Source of the DNA: Ahaetulla prasina
Lineage: Eukaryota; Chordata; Lepidosauria; Squamata; Colubridae
Length of the DNA stretch: 64,000 bases
Direction: 5' to 3'
Assembly: GCF_028640845.1 (NCBI RefSeq)
Contig: NC_080540.1
Location: 213,339,800 to 213,403,799, forward strand
In this document: positions 1-10,844 of the stretch, in pieces
Numbering within the stretch: position 1 is the first letter of the stretch
Layout of the letters: the number at the start of each line of letters is the position of its first letter
The notes under the pieces: generated by a model
What the model saw: only the letters and a program-made list of their open reading frames with translations
Told to the model about the DNA's origin: nothing
Databases searched by the model: none
Translations under genes and position numbers: made by a program

Positions 1-435
1 GAAGAAGCTACATAAGATTAGGTTTACAACTTTTAAGGCCTTTTTTACGATGTAGTTACAGTGGGCTTTGGCACTTAGATCATTTGATATGAAAACTCCA
101 AGATCTTTAGCAGGGTGGGTCATCAGTAAGGTAATGTCCATCAAGCTTGTACTTAGTGTTTAGGTTCTTTTTTCCAATATGTAAGACAGCATTTGCTGGT
201 TGAGATTTGGAGTTGCCAAGTTTTAGACCATTCAAATAAAAAGTCAAGGTCTTTTTGGAGGATAGCTGTATTGTTGGTGGTGTTAAATAGTTTGACATCG
301 TCAGCAAAGAGAACACAATTACTTGTAATATGTTCACAGAGATCATTAATGTATAATATGAAGAGTGTTGGTCCAAGAATGCTGCTTTGGGGAGCGCCAC
401 TTTTAACAGGAACAGGATTTGATAGAGCATTGCCA
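1..435 (-). mobile_element. LINE fragment (family A, CR1/jockey-like), reverse transcriptase part
   Basis: The minus strand encodes the middle of a non-LTR reverse transcriptase. A block reading SGAPQSSILGP then YIND lies near positions 340-405, followed by the catalytic LFADDV motif near 293-308, and downstream a segment ending near YKLDGH. The last segment matches the start of the related copy at 35720-36540, so both belong to one family. The frame is broken by stops or frameshifts. The 5' side stops abruptly at an (ATTCT)n tract and the 3' side runs off the window. Function in a live copy is target-primed reverse transcription of its own RNA; this copy is dead. Confidence 0.8.
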
Positions 436-496
436 ATTCTATTCTATTCTATTCTATTCTATTCTATTCTATTCTATTCTATTCTATTCTATTCTA
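436..496. repeat. (ATTCT)n microsatellite
   Basis: About twelve uninterrupted pentanucleotide units. The same motif forms the 3' tail of CR1-type LINEs elsewhere in this window (10301, 39222, 49545), so it probably arose from a LINE tail. Confidence 0.95.
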
Positions 497-750
497 TCAC
501 CCATCTCCTCCCATTTATGATGTAAGACTGTAACTTGTTGCTCTATCCTTACGATTTATATTGATTGTTTCCTAGTATGATTTGATTGCTTATTTGTACC
601 CTATGACTATCATAAAGCGTTTTGCCTTATGATTCTTAACAAATGTCTCTTTTCTTTTTATGTACACTGATAGCATATGCACCAAAGACAAATTTCTTGT
701 GTGTCCAATCACACTTGGCCAATATAGAATTCTAATTCTAATTATTGAAT
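497..750 (+). mobile_element. LINE family C 3' UTR fragment (CR1-like)
   Basis: Non-coding 3' end of a LINE, recognised by close similarity to 38975-39221, 49000-49545 and, on the other strand, 53905-54200. All share the block CACCCATCTCC, then a GATTTATATTGATTGTTTCC block, then GGCCAATA just before an A/T-rich pentamer tail. Only about 250 bp survive. Confidence 0.8.
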
Positions 751-1134
751 TATTGGTGAAACACTACTTAAGTTAAATTTATTACATTATAGCATTATCA
801 AGGCTATAGAAATACAGACTCTCTGGAGATTATGTAAGACTTGACTGATACAGACTTGACTACACAATACAACGCATTTAAATTTTTCAAAGTTATAAAA
901 ACGTTTTCTGTATATATGGAATGGAATGGGATATGAAAATGAATATGCAATTTATGCAAAGTTTAGGTTACTGTAGGTCTTCCAGAACTAAATAGTTACA
1001 TAAGTCATGAAGTATCAGTAAATGAATAAAACAATTAAATAGTTATCTTGTCTGTGAATTAAACACTTTTGATCTATATTTCTAATCCAAGACAGACGTA
1101 AAACACCTTGCTTTTTTAAACAATTCATGAGTAG
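751..1134. other. No recognised feature
   Basis: AT-rich sequence without a recognisable frame, repeat or RNA gene. Confidence 0.5.
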
Positions 1135-1415
1135 TTTTTTTTTTTTTTTTTTGTTTACATTTATACCCCGCCCTTCTCCGAAGACTCAGGGCGGCTTACA
1201 GTGTATAAGGCAATAGTCTCATTCTATTTGTATATTTTTACAAAGTCAACTTATTGCCCCCCCAACAATCTGGGTCCTCATTTTACCTACCTTATAAAGG
1301 ATGGAAGGCTGAGTCAACCTTGGGCCGGGCTCGAACCTGCAGTAATTGCAGGCTTTGTGTTCTTAATAACAGGCTGTTCTTAATAACAGGCCTTACCAGC
1401 CTGCGCCATTCATCA
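1135..1415 (-). mobile_element. tRNA-derived SINE with L2-type tail
   Basis: Reading on the minus strand, a tRNA-like head with a B-box (GGTTCGAGCC-like) is followed by a conserved body (AAGGTTGACTCAGCCTTCC-like block) and a 3' end GCCGCCCTGAGTC...AGGGCGGG...TATAAAT plus an A-run (18 T on the plus strand at 1135-1152). The 3' end matches that of the L2 LINEs at 15.7 and 44.6 kb, so it probably borrows their machinery. It abuts a truncated LTR on the right. Confidence 0.85.
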
Positions 1416-1681
1416 GAAGACTGGATAGGCGGAGGCAACAGAAGGAAGGGAGGGGCAGGCCTTAATGAGTGCTGAGTCATGGAGCCACACCCCATGGCCT
1501 ATATAAAGGATCTGCTTTCTGGCATTCTCTGAGTCAGGCAAAGTCTAACATATCTTGCTGAAGTCACTTTCTGGTCTCCTGCCTGCCTTGAGAACTTTGC
1601 TAGGACTTTGGCAGAGCTGCAGAGGCACGCCTGATTCGGATTTCCCTGACCCGGCCGTCAGCGGAGGAGCAGGACACGACA
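1416..1681 (+). mobile_element. Truncated LTR (3' part)
   Basis: Homologous to the complete solo LTR on the minus strand at 25867-26379. Shared landmarks are GTGCTGAGTCATGG, a TATA box in GGCCTATATAAAGGATC at about 1498-1514, and the terminal GGACACGACA. The 5' half is missing, replaced at the SINE boundary. A regulatory remnant with no internal genes. Confidence 0.75.
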
Positions 1682-3310
1682 ATACATGGTGTAAGTGACT
1701 AACTATAAGAAAAATGATAACAAGCTCAGGAAGAAGAATCCATATTAGCAGTAGACAAAACTTGAGACTGATAAGCCTTGACATTACATTCTTGCTAAAA
1801 ATAAACCCCAGTCTGCATTGTCTTAGACAATCCTTAATATGGCCGAGACTCATATGGGGAAAATTTTCTCATGGTGAAGTTTTTAGAATGTGACTGTTTA
1901 GAACGTGAATACAAATGTAATTCATGTATGCACTTCCATGGGAAAAAATATTTGTATTTTGAGTGGTGGCATAGAAACCTCATGAATAAAATAAAACAAT
2001 GCTAGTGGTTTCAAATATTGTCTTCCTCTTCTCCAGCATCTATTTTATAATATCGGATAATCCAGTTATATACTTTTTTTTTTAAAAAAAGGAAAAATAA
2101 ATGCAGAGCTCTGTGTTGTTGTTTTTTATTTCCGTGCTAAAGTTTTAAATTATTGCTACAGTAGTGCCGCTTTATAATCTTCTTTTAAAAAGAAAGAAAA
2201 AAGAAACAAAATATGCTTGATGAGTGGCATACTAAGGCACCACAGACATTGTGTGAGACTTCTTTCTGAGTTAAACATTTGAATTTAACTAGACGGAAAT
2301 TGGTAAACTCATCCTTTCAGAGTTAAAATCCTTTCCGATTAAGATGATCTATGCATTTAATAAACTATCGGTCCCCATTATTACAGAGCGATCATTCACC
2401 AATGTTTATGAGAGTTTCTTTCTCTCTCAGCTATAAAGGGCTACTCCGCCATCTTTTTCTGATTTCTCTGTCGGTGGCTATTTATCCTCAACTGCATAAA
2501 AGCATAAGTACAATTGGAGACCAATGTCAAGGTAGCAGCTTCACAAAGCTCCCTATAGTACACTACTGGCCTTTTAATATTTTATGAGCCTATATGTAAC
2601 TGCTAAATTATTCAGATGCCCTCTTTTGCCTCAACATAATCTTTCTTTTATAAGGGCTTTTGTCAAACAGGACTGAAATGTGATCTTCTACTGAAAATCC
2701 GATATTGCATTAAGTGGTTGCAGATGAGCTGAAATAGAACTGACAACCATATTCAGAGTATTATAGTAATTACAGGTCCATTACCCCAGTGGAGAAATAG
2801 ATGTACTGCTATGCATAAAATGTCTTGACCTTTTTCTTAAAATAAATAAATAAATCCAAAACTAAATAAAAAGACGATCTTGTTGAAACAAATACAGAGA
2901 TACTACACTTAGATGTCTCAAACCTGATATTTATGTGTATTTCGTTTTCCCATATACTTGTTTCTTCTTCTTCTTCTCCTTCTTCTTCTTCTTCTTCTTC
3001 TCCTCCTCCTCTTCCTCCTCCTCATAATATCATAATATCTCATAAACTCATAATATCTTCACTTGAAACATGTCTGGGAGGAACACACTCCCTGTGGTGG
3101 CCATGGTGAGCTAATGATCTGCTCATTAACAAGACAGAAGTTACAAGGAAATCACATCAGTACTGGATTCACATCAGTAAAACCTCTCTGGAAGAAAGAG
3201 ATATCATAGAGATTATCCATGTGACTTCGGAGAGCCACTCCTTATGGAAACTACCATCGGGAGTTGGGATTTCATCAATCTCATAATTGCAAAGCAGCCT
3301 TTTATGGATA
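1682..3310. other. Mostly unassigned AT-rich sequence with a (TTC)n/(TCC)n tract
   Basis: No supported gene. A pyrimidine tract of TTC and TCC units lies at about 2961-3024. Short frames, such as one at 2351-2587, have no recognisable motif and are not called. Confidence 0.5.
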
Positions 3311-3701
3311 CAGGTAGTGTTTGACTTACAATAGTTCATTTAGTGGCCATCTGAAGTTACAACAGCCCTGAAATAAGCAATTTATGACCATTTTTCAGAC
3401 TTACGACCATTGCAGCATCCCCATGCATGAAAAAATCCAGACACTTGGCAGCTGGGATATATTTATGATAGTTGCAGTGTCCTGGGGTCATGTGATCACC
3501 ATTTGCAACCTTCTGGCAAGGAAAGTCAATGGAGGAAACCAGATTCACTTAGCAACCTTGTAACTAATTTAACAACTTCAGTGATTCACTTAACAACTGT
3601 GGAAAGAAAGGTCATAAAATAGGGCAAAACTCATTTAATTGTCTCAACATAAAGCACAGAAATTTTGGGCTCAATTGTGATTGTAACTTGAGGACTACCT
3701 G
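3311..3701. mobile_element. Tigger/mariner-like MITE (family T), copy 1
   Basis: Starts CAGGTAGT and ends ACTACCTG, with TA directly outside both ends (3309-3310 and 3702-3703). This is the signature of Tc1/mariner-type transposition. The body is non-coding and matches a second copy at 27236-27616. The TIRs are imperfect here. Confidence 0.75.
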
Positions 3702-4228
3702 TACTAAGGTAAACAAAACCCATTTCTTAATCATTTTTGTATTTTTTCTTGCATATGGAAAAGATTAAAACCATTCACACCAAGTAAGTTTTAGTATATT
3801 CATTGGTGAGTTCTCTTCTTCTTAAAGGTATACATTTGATTTAAATTTTTTTAAAAATATATGCTTTTTGGACTATGAAGCAAAAGCGTACTTGGTATAT
3901 GGATTTTAAAGCATTAACAACAGATTAGGGTACCAGAGGGACTTGTAATTATACTTTTGAGTTCTTTAAGAAATTGTCTCATGGGAAAATGGTGTTCATC
4001 TTTGAATTTTCATGATAAGGAGACCTTGAAGATTGAAGACTAGAGGGAGCCAAAGGATAAGGAAAAAATGGAGCAGAAATCTTTGTTGCAAGTTTTTTTT
4101 TTCCAATAAGCTACTTGACAAAATGGATGAACATACTGACAAACGGACAGAGCATTCACTGCTATGAATTTGTGAAAGAAAAACAAGTTACAATGTATTT
4201 TGTGAAACCACTTGAAAGGGGACCTAAG

Positions 4229-4476
4229 CAGAGGTGGGTTGCAGCAGGTTCTGACCAGTTCCGGAGAACTGGTAGCGGAAATTTTGAGTAGTTTGGAGAA
4301 CCAGTAGTAAAAATTCTGACTGGCTTCGCCCCCATCTATTGTCTGCTTCCCATGTCCCAACTGACTGGGAGGAAATGGGGATTTTCCAGTAACCTTCCCC
4401 TGCCATGTCCACCAAGCCACACCCACCAAGCCACACTCACAGAACCAGTAGTAAAAAAATTTGAAACCCACCACTG
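4229..4476. mobile_element. hAT MITE (family M), 248 bp
   Basis: Begins CAGAGGTGGGTT and ends AACCCACCACTG. It is flanked by a perfect 8-bp target duplication GACCTAAG (4221-4228 and 4477-4484), which is diagnostic of hAT transposition. Internal landmarks GGAGAACTGGTAG and CCACCAAGCCAC recur in all M copies. Non-coding, so non-autonomous. Confidence 0.9.
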
Positions 4477-4876
4477 GACCTAAGTATCTAACAAGATGTA
4501 ATTCAGTGGTGAAAAACAAGATCCTATACTAAGGAAGGAAAACCCAAATGTGCAAGTTCAGAATAGTCAGTAACTGGCTCAATAGTACTATCTGTGAGAG
4601 GATTCCAAGTGTTCTAGTGGACCACCACTTGGGTCGGGGTCAGCAGTACTACAGCTGCCAAAAAAGTCAATCCAGTCCTAGGCAGAGGGATCATGGAAAG
4701 TGATAATACTGTTCTATACTGCACTAGTGAGGCTGCACTTAGTTATTATATTCCAGTTCTGATCACCACAATACAAAAAAAGATTTTGAGGTCATAGAAA
4801 AAGCAGAGAAGAGCTTCTCTGTTATTGCAGAGAAGAGCAATAACAATAAGTGGTATGGAGGCTAAACCATTTAATG

Positions 4877-5492
4877 CAGGGGTGTCAAACTCGATTTCAC
4901 CGAGGGATGCATCAGTGTTGTGGGGTTTTTTTTATTTGCATTTATATCCCGTCCTTCTCCGAAGACTCAGGGCGGCTTACACTATGTTAAGCAATAGTCT
5001 TCATCCATTTGTATATTATATACAAAGTCAACTTATTGCCCCCGACAATCTGTGTCCTCATTTTACCTACCTTATAAAGGATGGAAGGCTGAGTCAACCT
5101 TGGGCCTGGTGGGACTTGAACTTGCAGTAATTGCAAGCAGCTGTGTTAATATCAGACTGTCTTAGCAGTCTGAGCCACCAGAGGCCCAGAGGTGTTTAAC
5201 CTCGGGGTGCTGGAGTGGGCGTGGCCAGGGTGGGCATGGCCAGCTCGATGTCACTCATGTTGCGGGTGCCTGAGGCCCAAGTGCTCTGCTAGGGAAAATG
5301 AGCTTCTGAGCTCCATTTTGGCTGTGGCAGTTTCCTGCAACCCTCTGCCAGCAAAAATGGAGCTCAGGATGGCCCCTCCAAGCTCTGTTTTCACTGGCAG
5401 AGGCACCACAGGCCAGTCCTTCACTGTTTCACGGGCCAGATTTAAGCACCTCAAGGCCAGATCCGGCCTGTGGACCTTGAGTTTGACACACG
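4877..5492. mobile_element. hAT MITE (family R, CAGGGGTGTCAAACTC ends)
   Basis: Left end CAGGGGTGTCAAACTC and right end GAGTTTGACACA are inverted repeats. The body has GCGTGGCCAGG and AAAATGGAGCTCAGG blocks shared with 29618-29948. The flanking 8-mers are similar but not exact. A SINE sits inside near the left end. Confidence 0.8.
4924..5190 (-). mobile_element. tRNA-derived SINE with L2-type tail, inside hAT MITE
   Basis: Same family as 1135-1415: a T-run, then GTCCTTCTCCGAAGACTCAG and the complement of a tRNA head ending GTCTGAGCCACCAGAGGCCC. It inserted after the host MITE. Confidence 0.85.
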
Positions 5493-5939
5493 TTAAATAA
5501 TGTATGGCTAAGGGAACTAAGTATGCTTAGTATGCAACAGAAGACTTAGAGGTGAAGTGATAGCCATCTTCCAATACCTGAAATGTCACAGGAAAGAGGG
5601 GATCTATTTATTCTCCAAAGTCCCTGAAGGCAGGACAAGAAGCAATGGGTAGAAGCTCATCAAAGGGAGATCTAAGACTAAGGAGGGATTTCCTGACCAT
5701 GAGAACAATTAATTAATGTGAAAACTTGTCTCCAGGAGTTATGGATGCTCCATCACTGAAGGTTTTCAAGAAAGGAGTGGATAACCATTTGTCCAGGATA
5801 AAATAAGGACTTCTGTCTTGGCCAGAGGGTTGGACTACAGGACCTCCAAGGTCACTTCCAGCCCTCTGATTCTATGAAATATAACACAAATGGAACAAAT
5901 AGATGAATCATTCCCTAAAGGAGGGATACAGCTATTAAA

Positions 5940-6495
5940 TCAGTAAACTAATTTGTATACGTTCTTTTTACTGAATATGCAAAAGAGCTCTGTTAAGGTT
6001 TTGAAAGACTTTATGAGAATTTATAAGCAAAGGGTAAAGTTTACATACTGGACTTAAAAAACAAATTTTTTAAAGCTTTGAAAATATTTTCGTCTGCACT
6101 GAAATACAGATAAACAGCAGGCTTTTCTTTAAATGGATTAAAGAATATTACTAAAAATTCAGGGAAAGAATACAAGGTTGGCCTATTTGACCAAGCTTAA
6201 TGAAGATGTTAGTTATATTTGGTTGCTGGACTTTTGCTAAGAAGGAATGATTGATGTACCATTTTATTTTATTTTTTAATTAAGCTATGGAGAGAAGAGA
6301 GATTATGTTTTATTTAGAGATTGTGATAGACTGCTAAAATTGTTTCTACTTGTTGGGTTAAACGGAGAAGTTACTTTTTCTTGTTCTTTTCTTTTGTCTT
6401 TCTTGTACTTTTTTTTCTTTTGTACTTTTCTGTCTATATTCTGTGTAGTTTGAATTTGTTTTTCTTTATAATCCTTAATGAAAATATTTGGAGAG
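5940..6495 (+). mobile_element. Probable L1 3' end (degraded)
   Basis: AT-rich segment with a GGAGAAGTTACTTTTTCTTG block, a long pyrimidine stretch, then AATGAAAATATTTGG and a G-run. A similar arrangement recurs at about 23550-23690. No intact frame. The L1 assignment rests on general resemblance only. Confidence 0.35.
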
Positions 6496-6527
6496 GGGGG
6501 GAATAAAGAAACATGTCTGGGAGAAAA

Positions 6528-6715
6528 AAGGATTTTCAGCAAGAACAAGTCCCTGCAGTTTTTGTGACAAGTGGTTTGTCATTTCTTCTTTCCTAGTCTG
6601 GAAGAAAATGACTTGCCTACTGGTTTTATGCCTCAGGTAGAATAGAACTCATGCTCTTTCAGTTCTAGGTGTGATGTCTTAACCACTACACCAAACTGGC
6701 TTTCCAAGTCAGTTG
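6528..6715 (-). mobile_element. Sauria/Squam-type SINE fragment
   Basis: The minus strand reads GCCAGTTTGGTGTAGTGGTTA (A-box region of a tRNA head) followed by the CTAGGAAGAAG and AAACTGCAGGGAC blocks found in the copies at 9445 and 46900. Degraded. Confidence 0.6.
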
Positions 6716-6892
6716 CCACTCATGCTCTACTTTGTTAGTATCTGTTATGTCGCTCTTCTGTGAGAAAACCAATTGGGGGAAAAAGTCAGAAGAGAAAAAA
6801 AAATCAAAGATTTATTAAAGAAATGAAAGAGTATGTAACCAGTGTATGACAGTGGCGCAGATAAGGCAATATTAAGAACAATCAGACTAAAT

Positions 6893-7160
6893 TCTGAGAA
6901 ATGAAGGACTAGGTGACATGATAGAAGTGTTCCAATATTTAAGGGGCTGCCACAAAAAAGGAGGAGTCAACCTATTCTCCAAAGCACCTGAAGGCAGAAC
7001 AAGAAGCAATGGATGGAAACTAATCAAGGAGAGATCTAACTTGAAACTAAAGACAATTTTTCTGACAGTTAGAACAATTAATCAGTAGAACAACTTGCCT
7101 CCCAAGCAGGGATTTGGACTAAAAGCCCTCCAAGGTCCCTTCTAACTGTGTTATTCTGTA
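6893..7160 (+). mobile_element. CR1 LINE 3' UTR fragment
   Basis: Contains AAGGACTAGGTGACATGATAG, GAACAAGAAGCAATGG, GACAGTTAGAACAATTAATC and the CCTCCAAGGTCCCTTCTAAC terminus. These align block by block with the CR1 copy at 5501-5883. Confidence 0.85.
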
Positions 7161-8012
7161 AAAACAAATATTTTGTCAAGGACAAAATAAAGTGCTACAA
7201 TGCCCATTATTATAAGACATAAAGAATCGGCACTGAAGAGATAGGAGCATCTGTTAAGCATTGGAACCAAAGACAAAGAAGAGATTAGGGACACCTTTCT
7301 CACAATAAGAGAGAAAAGCGTTAGCAATATATGAAGATCTTGGTGGGGAGGAAGCTGGAAGTCCTGAAAAATACCCTCCTTAATTGTGCTAGTATTTATT
7401 AGGATGATTGCGTTTGGTAAAGTTTTGGTTACAAATGTGTTTCCATTCTTGAATAGCTTCTCCTTAACCCTATTTTTCTCATAACTCCTGTTATTCATAT
7501 TCTTTTATTTTGCATTGCGTGACAACTTCTGGGAACACAATTATTGGGTTAAATAAAAGCTAGCTATTATATTAGAATACTGTACATGAAATCTAATGTT
7601 CCCATAACAAAAAGTATGAAAGCATTGATAAGGTTGGTAAATTTACCTTAGCAAGTCTTTTTAAAAATTATATGTAATAATTCTGAATAAGAGACATATT
7701 TGACTGACTCTGCATCATCTCTATCCTATACTTTTCCTACTTGTGATAAGAGGGGATGAATCTCTGCTGTTTTACTGATTAACACACCTTATAAATTCCC
7801 CTTGACTATGGGATTTTTTACAATAGAACACATGAAACAAAATGGTTCAAAATGGTTCCGTTTTATGCCACGCTTAGAACAAAACTCCAGATCTTTTTCT
7901 GGATTTTAAAGAGAAAGATTCGAATTGGTTTGTAGGAAGTTAGCACCCACCCCTCTCCTAGAAAAATGAAAGATTCTAGGAAATATTAAAAAGGCAGAAT
8001 ATTATACCTTCC

Positions 8013-8489
8013 TGAATGAGAAATGGAGTAACATGTTCTTTTAGGCAGGAAGCAGACTCACTCTTAATAGCCCCCACACTCTCAATAGCCCGTGGCAGAT
8101 GTCAGCACTTAAGAGATAATGAGATAGCTAGGTCTATTCATAAGCAAATGCCCTCACCCAAGCTCCAACAAAGGTAGGATTAGCCCTCAGCCATAATAGG
8201 AATTGCCCAAAAACCCCTTCATTACATCATCACCCAGCAAGATTCAACCAGGCCTGGGACTCAAAAGACAACCTACAAAGTTACCCCTGCATGGCCTCAT
8301 GGGAGTCTGACAACCAATCAGAATATAAGCTCAAATTCAAAGCCCAATAGAGGCTCTCTCACCCATGTGCTTATTTTGTCCAGGACCCAAAAAACCCATG
8401 TGGTCCTGTCCACCATTAAACCATCTTTCCAAGCAGTCTCCATGTTTCCAGTGTCTTTCTTCCCACTTGGAACTGAACCCAGATGGACA
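8013..8489 (+). mobile_element. Candidate solo LTR
   Basis: A 477-bp stretch bounded by TG...CA with near-matching 5-mers outside (CTTCC at 8008-8012, TTTCC at 8490-8494). It has promoter-like order: a CCAATCAG box near 8314, an AT-rich TATA-like AATATAAGC, then ATTAAA about 100 bp later as a possible polyadenylation signal. No internal gene. Boundaries are uncertain because no second copy is present here. Confidence 0.4.
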
Positions 8490-8944
8490 TTTCCTCCAAC
8501 AGGCTATTCCAGGTTTCAAAGATTTCAGACTGGAGAGTTACTTGTGCCTAGCTGCCTTATTGGTCAATCTAACATAGGTATGGAAAGAAAATTAACTGAT
8601 TTGGCCATTGATTGATTAAGCCATAGATGTGGATGGAGTTCACATTTGCAGAGAAATGCTCCCCCTCCCTGGAAAAAAATGTGTGGAGACTTTCTCTCCA
8701 CTAAAATGAGATCCAATGTTTAATGAATAATTATTCAGAAATGATAAAAATTAATAAAGGCTATCTCTGAGTTTAAAAAAAGTTTTTTCCCCATCATTTA
8801 TGAATGTGTATGTACTTTGGGGGATTAATGATTTTGATTACAGTTAGCTTTTAACATTAACCCGAAGAGAGATTATCTTATTAGGGACTGTATGATTAAC
8901 TGTAACTGTGAATGTAGTCAGATCAAAAGTTCAACTCCTAGAGA

Positions 8945-9325
8945 GATGAAGGAAAGGGAGAGGGAGAGGGAGAGGGAGAGGGAGAGGGAGAGGGAGAGGA
9001 GAGGAGAGGAGAGGAGAGGAGAGGAGAGGAGAGGAGGTGAGGTGAGGTGAGGTGAGGTGAGGTGAGGTGAGAGGAGAGGAGAGGAGGTGAGGTGAGGTGA
9101 GGTGAGGTGAGAGAAGAGGAGAGGAGAGGAGAGGAGAGGAGAGGAGAGGAGAGGAGAGGAGAGGAGAGGAGGTGAGGTGAGGTGAGGTGAGGTGAGGTGA
9201 GGTGAGGTGAGAGGAGAGGAGAGGAGAGGAGAGGAGAGGAGAAGACAGGAGAGGAGAGGAGGTGAGGAGAGGAGAGGAGAGGAGAGGAGAGGAGAGGAGA
9301 GGAGAGGAGAGGAGAGGAGAGATCT
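8945..9325. repeat. Purine-rich simple repeat (GGGAGA/GGAGA/GGTGA)n
   Basis: About 375 bp of alternating hexamer and pentamer blocks: GGGAGA, then GGAGA, GGTGA, GGAGA, GGTGA and GGAGA. The plus strand has almost no cytosine. Long frames read through it on both strands are Ser/Leu/Pro or Arg/Glu/Gly repeats and are not genes. Confidence 0.95.
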
Positions 9326-9444
9326 AAGGAGATCAAACTTGATTATAATGTCTTGGCTTGATAATAATGCCTTAGCTCTAGGAAGATATTTACATTCAAC
9401 ATAAAGAATTGAGACAGTTCATTTAAGATATCCTAACATTCAAC

Positions 9445-9690
9445 TGAGAGCCAGTTTGGTGCAGTGGTTAGGGTGCCAGTCTAGAAACCAAGAGACCTAT
9501 GAGTTCTAGCTGTGCTTTAAATACAGAGCCAGCTGGGTGGCCTTGGGCCACTCTCTCTCTCCTTTTGCTCTGTGAAGCAGGCAATGGCAAAGGAAATCTT
9601 GTCAAGAAAACTGCAGGGACTTTTCCACACAGTCTCAAGGATCAACGCTGACTTGAAGGCATACACACAAACAAACAAAAAAATTACACA
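9445..9690 (+). mobile_element. Sauria/Squam-type SINE
   Basis: tRNA-like head GAGCCAGTTTGGTGCAGTGG with a B-box-like GAGTTCTAG, body TGGGTGGCCTTGGGCCA, GGCAATGGCAAAGG and AAACTGCAGGGAC blocks, and an (ACAAACAA)-rich tail. Related copies are at 6528-6715 and 46900-47110. Confidence 0.7.
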
Positions 9691-10221
9691 GCTCTACCAG
9701 TTTTTGGCCTCTGGGGAAGGAGGCTCTAGAACAAAAACCCTTTGCCACAAACACCATATATTTAGATGCCTACCAGATGCTAATGATTTATTTATTGATT
9801 ATACTTAGTGATATGTGTTTTAGTCCTATGTTCTAACAAATATATTATTCATCAATCACCATTGTTAAAACATGCATATAAATTAGAATGTATGTGTGCA
9901 GGCAGTTTCTTCTAACCAACAATATAGACACAACTGATCCTGCTATATAGATGATAAATATAGATATACTGTATACAGGAGATCTATACAGTCCCAGACT
10001 GAACAGATTTAGCAGAGAAATGATGGATGAAACAAAATTCTCCCTCACCAATACTTGTGCATAACAAGCCTTTTTAATAATGTGTCCTTGATTTTCAAAA
10101 ACTAGATGTTATTGCATAGTACTCCTACATCATATATGTATTATTATTTATTTAATTTGTATCCCACCTTTATTATTTTTACAAATAACTCAAGGTGGTG
10201 AAACACACTTTCCTCTTTCTT

Positions 10222-10355
10222 TATCTGAAGTGGTGTAGGGTTTCCTGCCTAAGCAGGGGGGTTGGACTAGAAGACCTCCAAGGTCCCTTCCAACTCTGTT
10301 ATTCTATTCTATTCTATTCTATTCTATTCTATTCTATTCTATTCTATTCTATTCT
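10222..10355 (+). mobile_element. CR1 LINE 3' terminus with (ATTCT)n tail
   Basis: Reads CTGAAGTGGTGTAGGGTTTC, then GGTTGGACTAGAAGACC and CCAACTCTGTTATTCT, and continues without a break into eleven ATTCT units at 10301-10355. This shows directly that the CR1 terminal octamer-like tail has expanded into a pentanucleotide microsatellite. Confidence 0.9.
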
Positions 10356-10386
10356 CCTACCCCTGTGAGGTGAATTGGGATGCTTC

Positions 10387-10549
10387 CAGTGGTGGGTTTC
10401 TAAATTTTTTACTACCGGTTCTGTGAGTGTGGCTTGGTGGGCGTGGCATGGCTTGGTGGGCATGGCTTGGTGGGCGTGAGCTTGGTGAAGTAAAAGTTTC
10501 CGCTACCAGTTCTCCAGAACTGGTCAGAACCTGCTGAATACCACCTCTC
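10387..10549. mobile_element. hAT MITE (family M), internally deleted
   Basis: Opposite orientation to the copy at 4229. Starts CAGTGGTGGGTTT, has ACTACCGGTTCTG and repeated GCTTGGTGGGCGTGG, and ends at TACCACCTCTC. The central part is missing. The flanking 8-mers do not match. Confidence 0.75.
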
Positions 10550-10844
10550 CAATAGAGGTGAAATAATGTGCAACCTAGTTTTATTTGGAAATGTTTATGT
10601 TTCTCAAAAGATCCTCTTTCACTTTCTTCAGTGTATGTCAGAATGTGTCTGAGAAGTTTTCTACATCAAGGTAAGCCTGGTGTGACACATTTCTCTTCTG
10701 TGTCAACTTCTTAAAATATAGACAATAAAGGTTCTCAAAAAACTCAAGGCAGATTTCTCCCCGCAATTTACTCAGAGAGATTTGGATACTCTGGGAGATG
10801 CTTTTGTGAAAATCAGTGTTTAAATTACTTGAGTAGTAATATAA

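Larger units (their letters stand above)
4545..5883 (+). mobile_element. CR1 LINE 3' region split by a hAT MITE
   Basis: Left piece about 4545-4876, right piece about 5501-5883. Together they give the CR1 3' end: a TTCTGATCACCACAATAC block, a CAGAGAAGAGCAA block, then after the insertion GATAGCCATCTTCC, and the typical terminus GGTTGGACTACAGGACC ... GATTCTATGA. The hAT element at 4877-5492 interrupts it, so CR1 is the older insertion. Confidence 0.85.

Noticed and set aside
8938..9404. Frames of 132 and 65 codons in both strands
   Set aside because: They read through the purine simple repeat and give Ser/Leu/Pro or Arg/Glu/Gly repeats.
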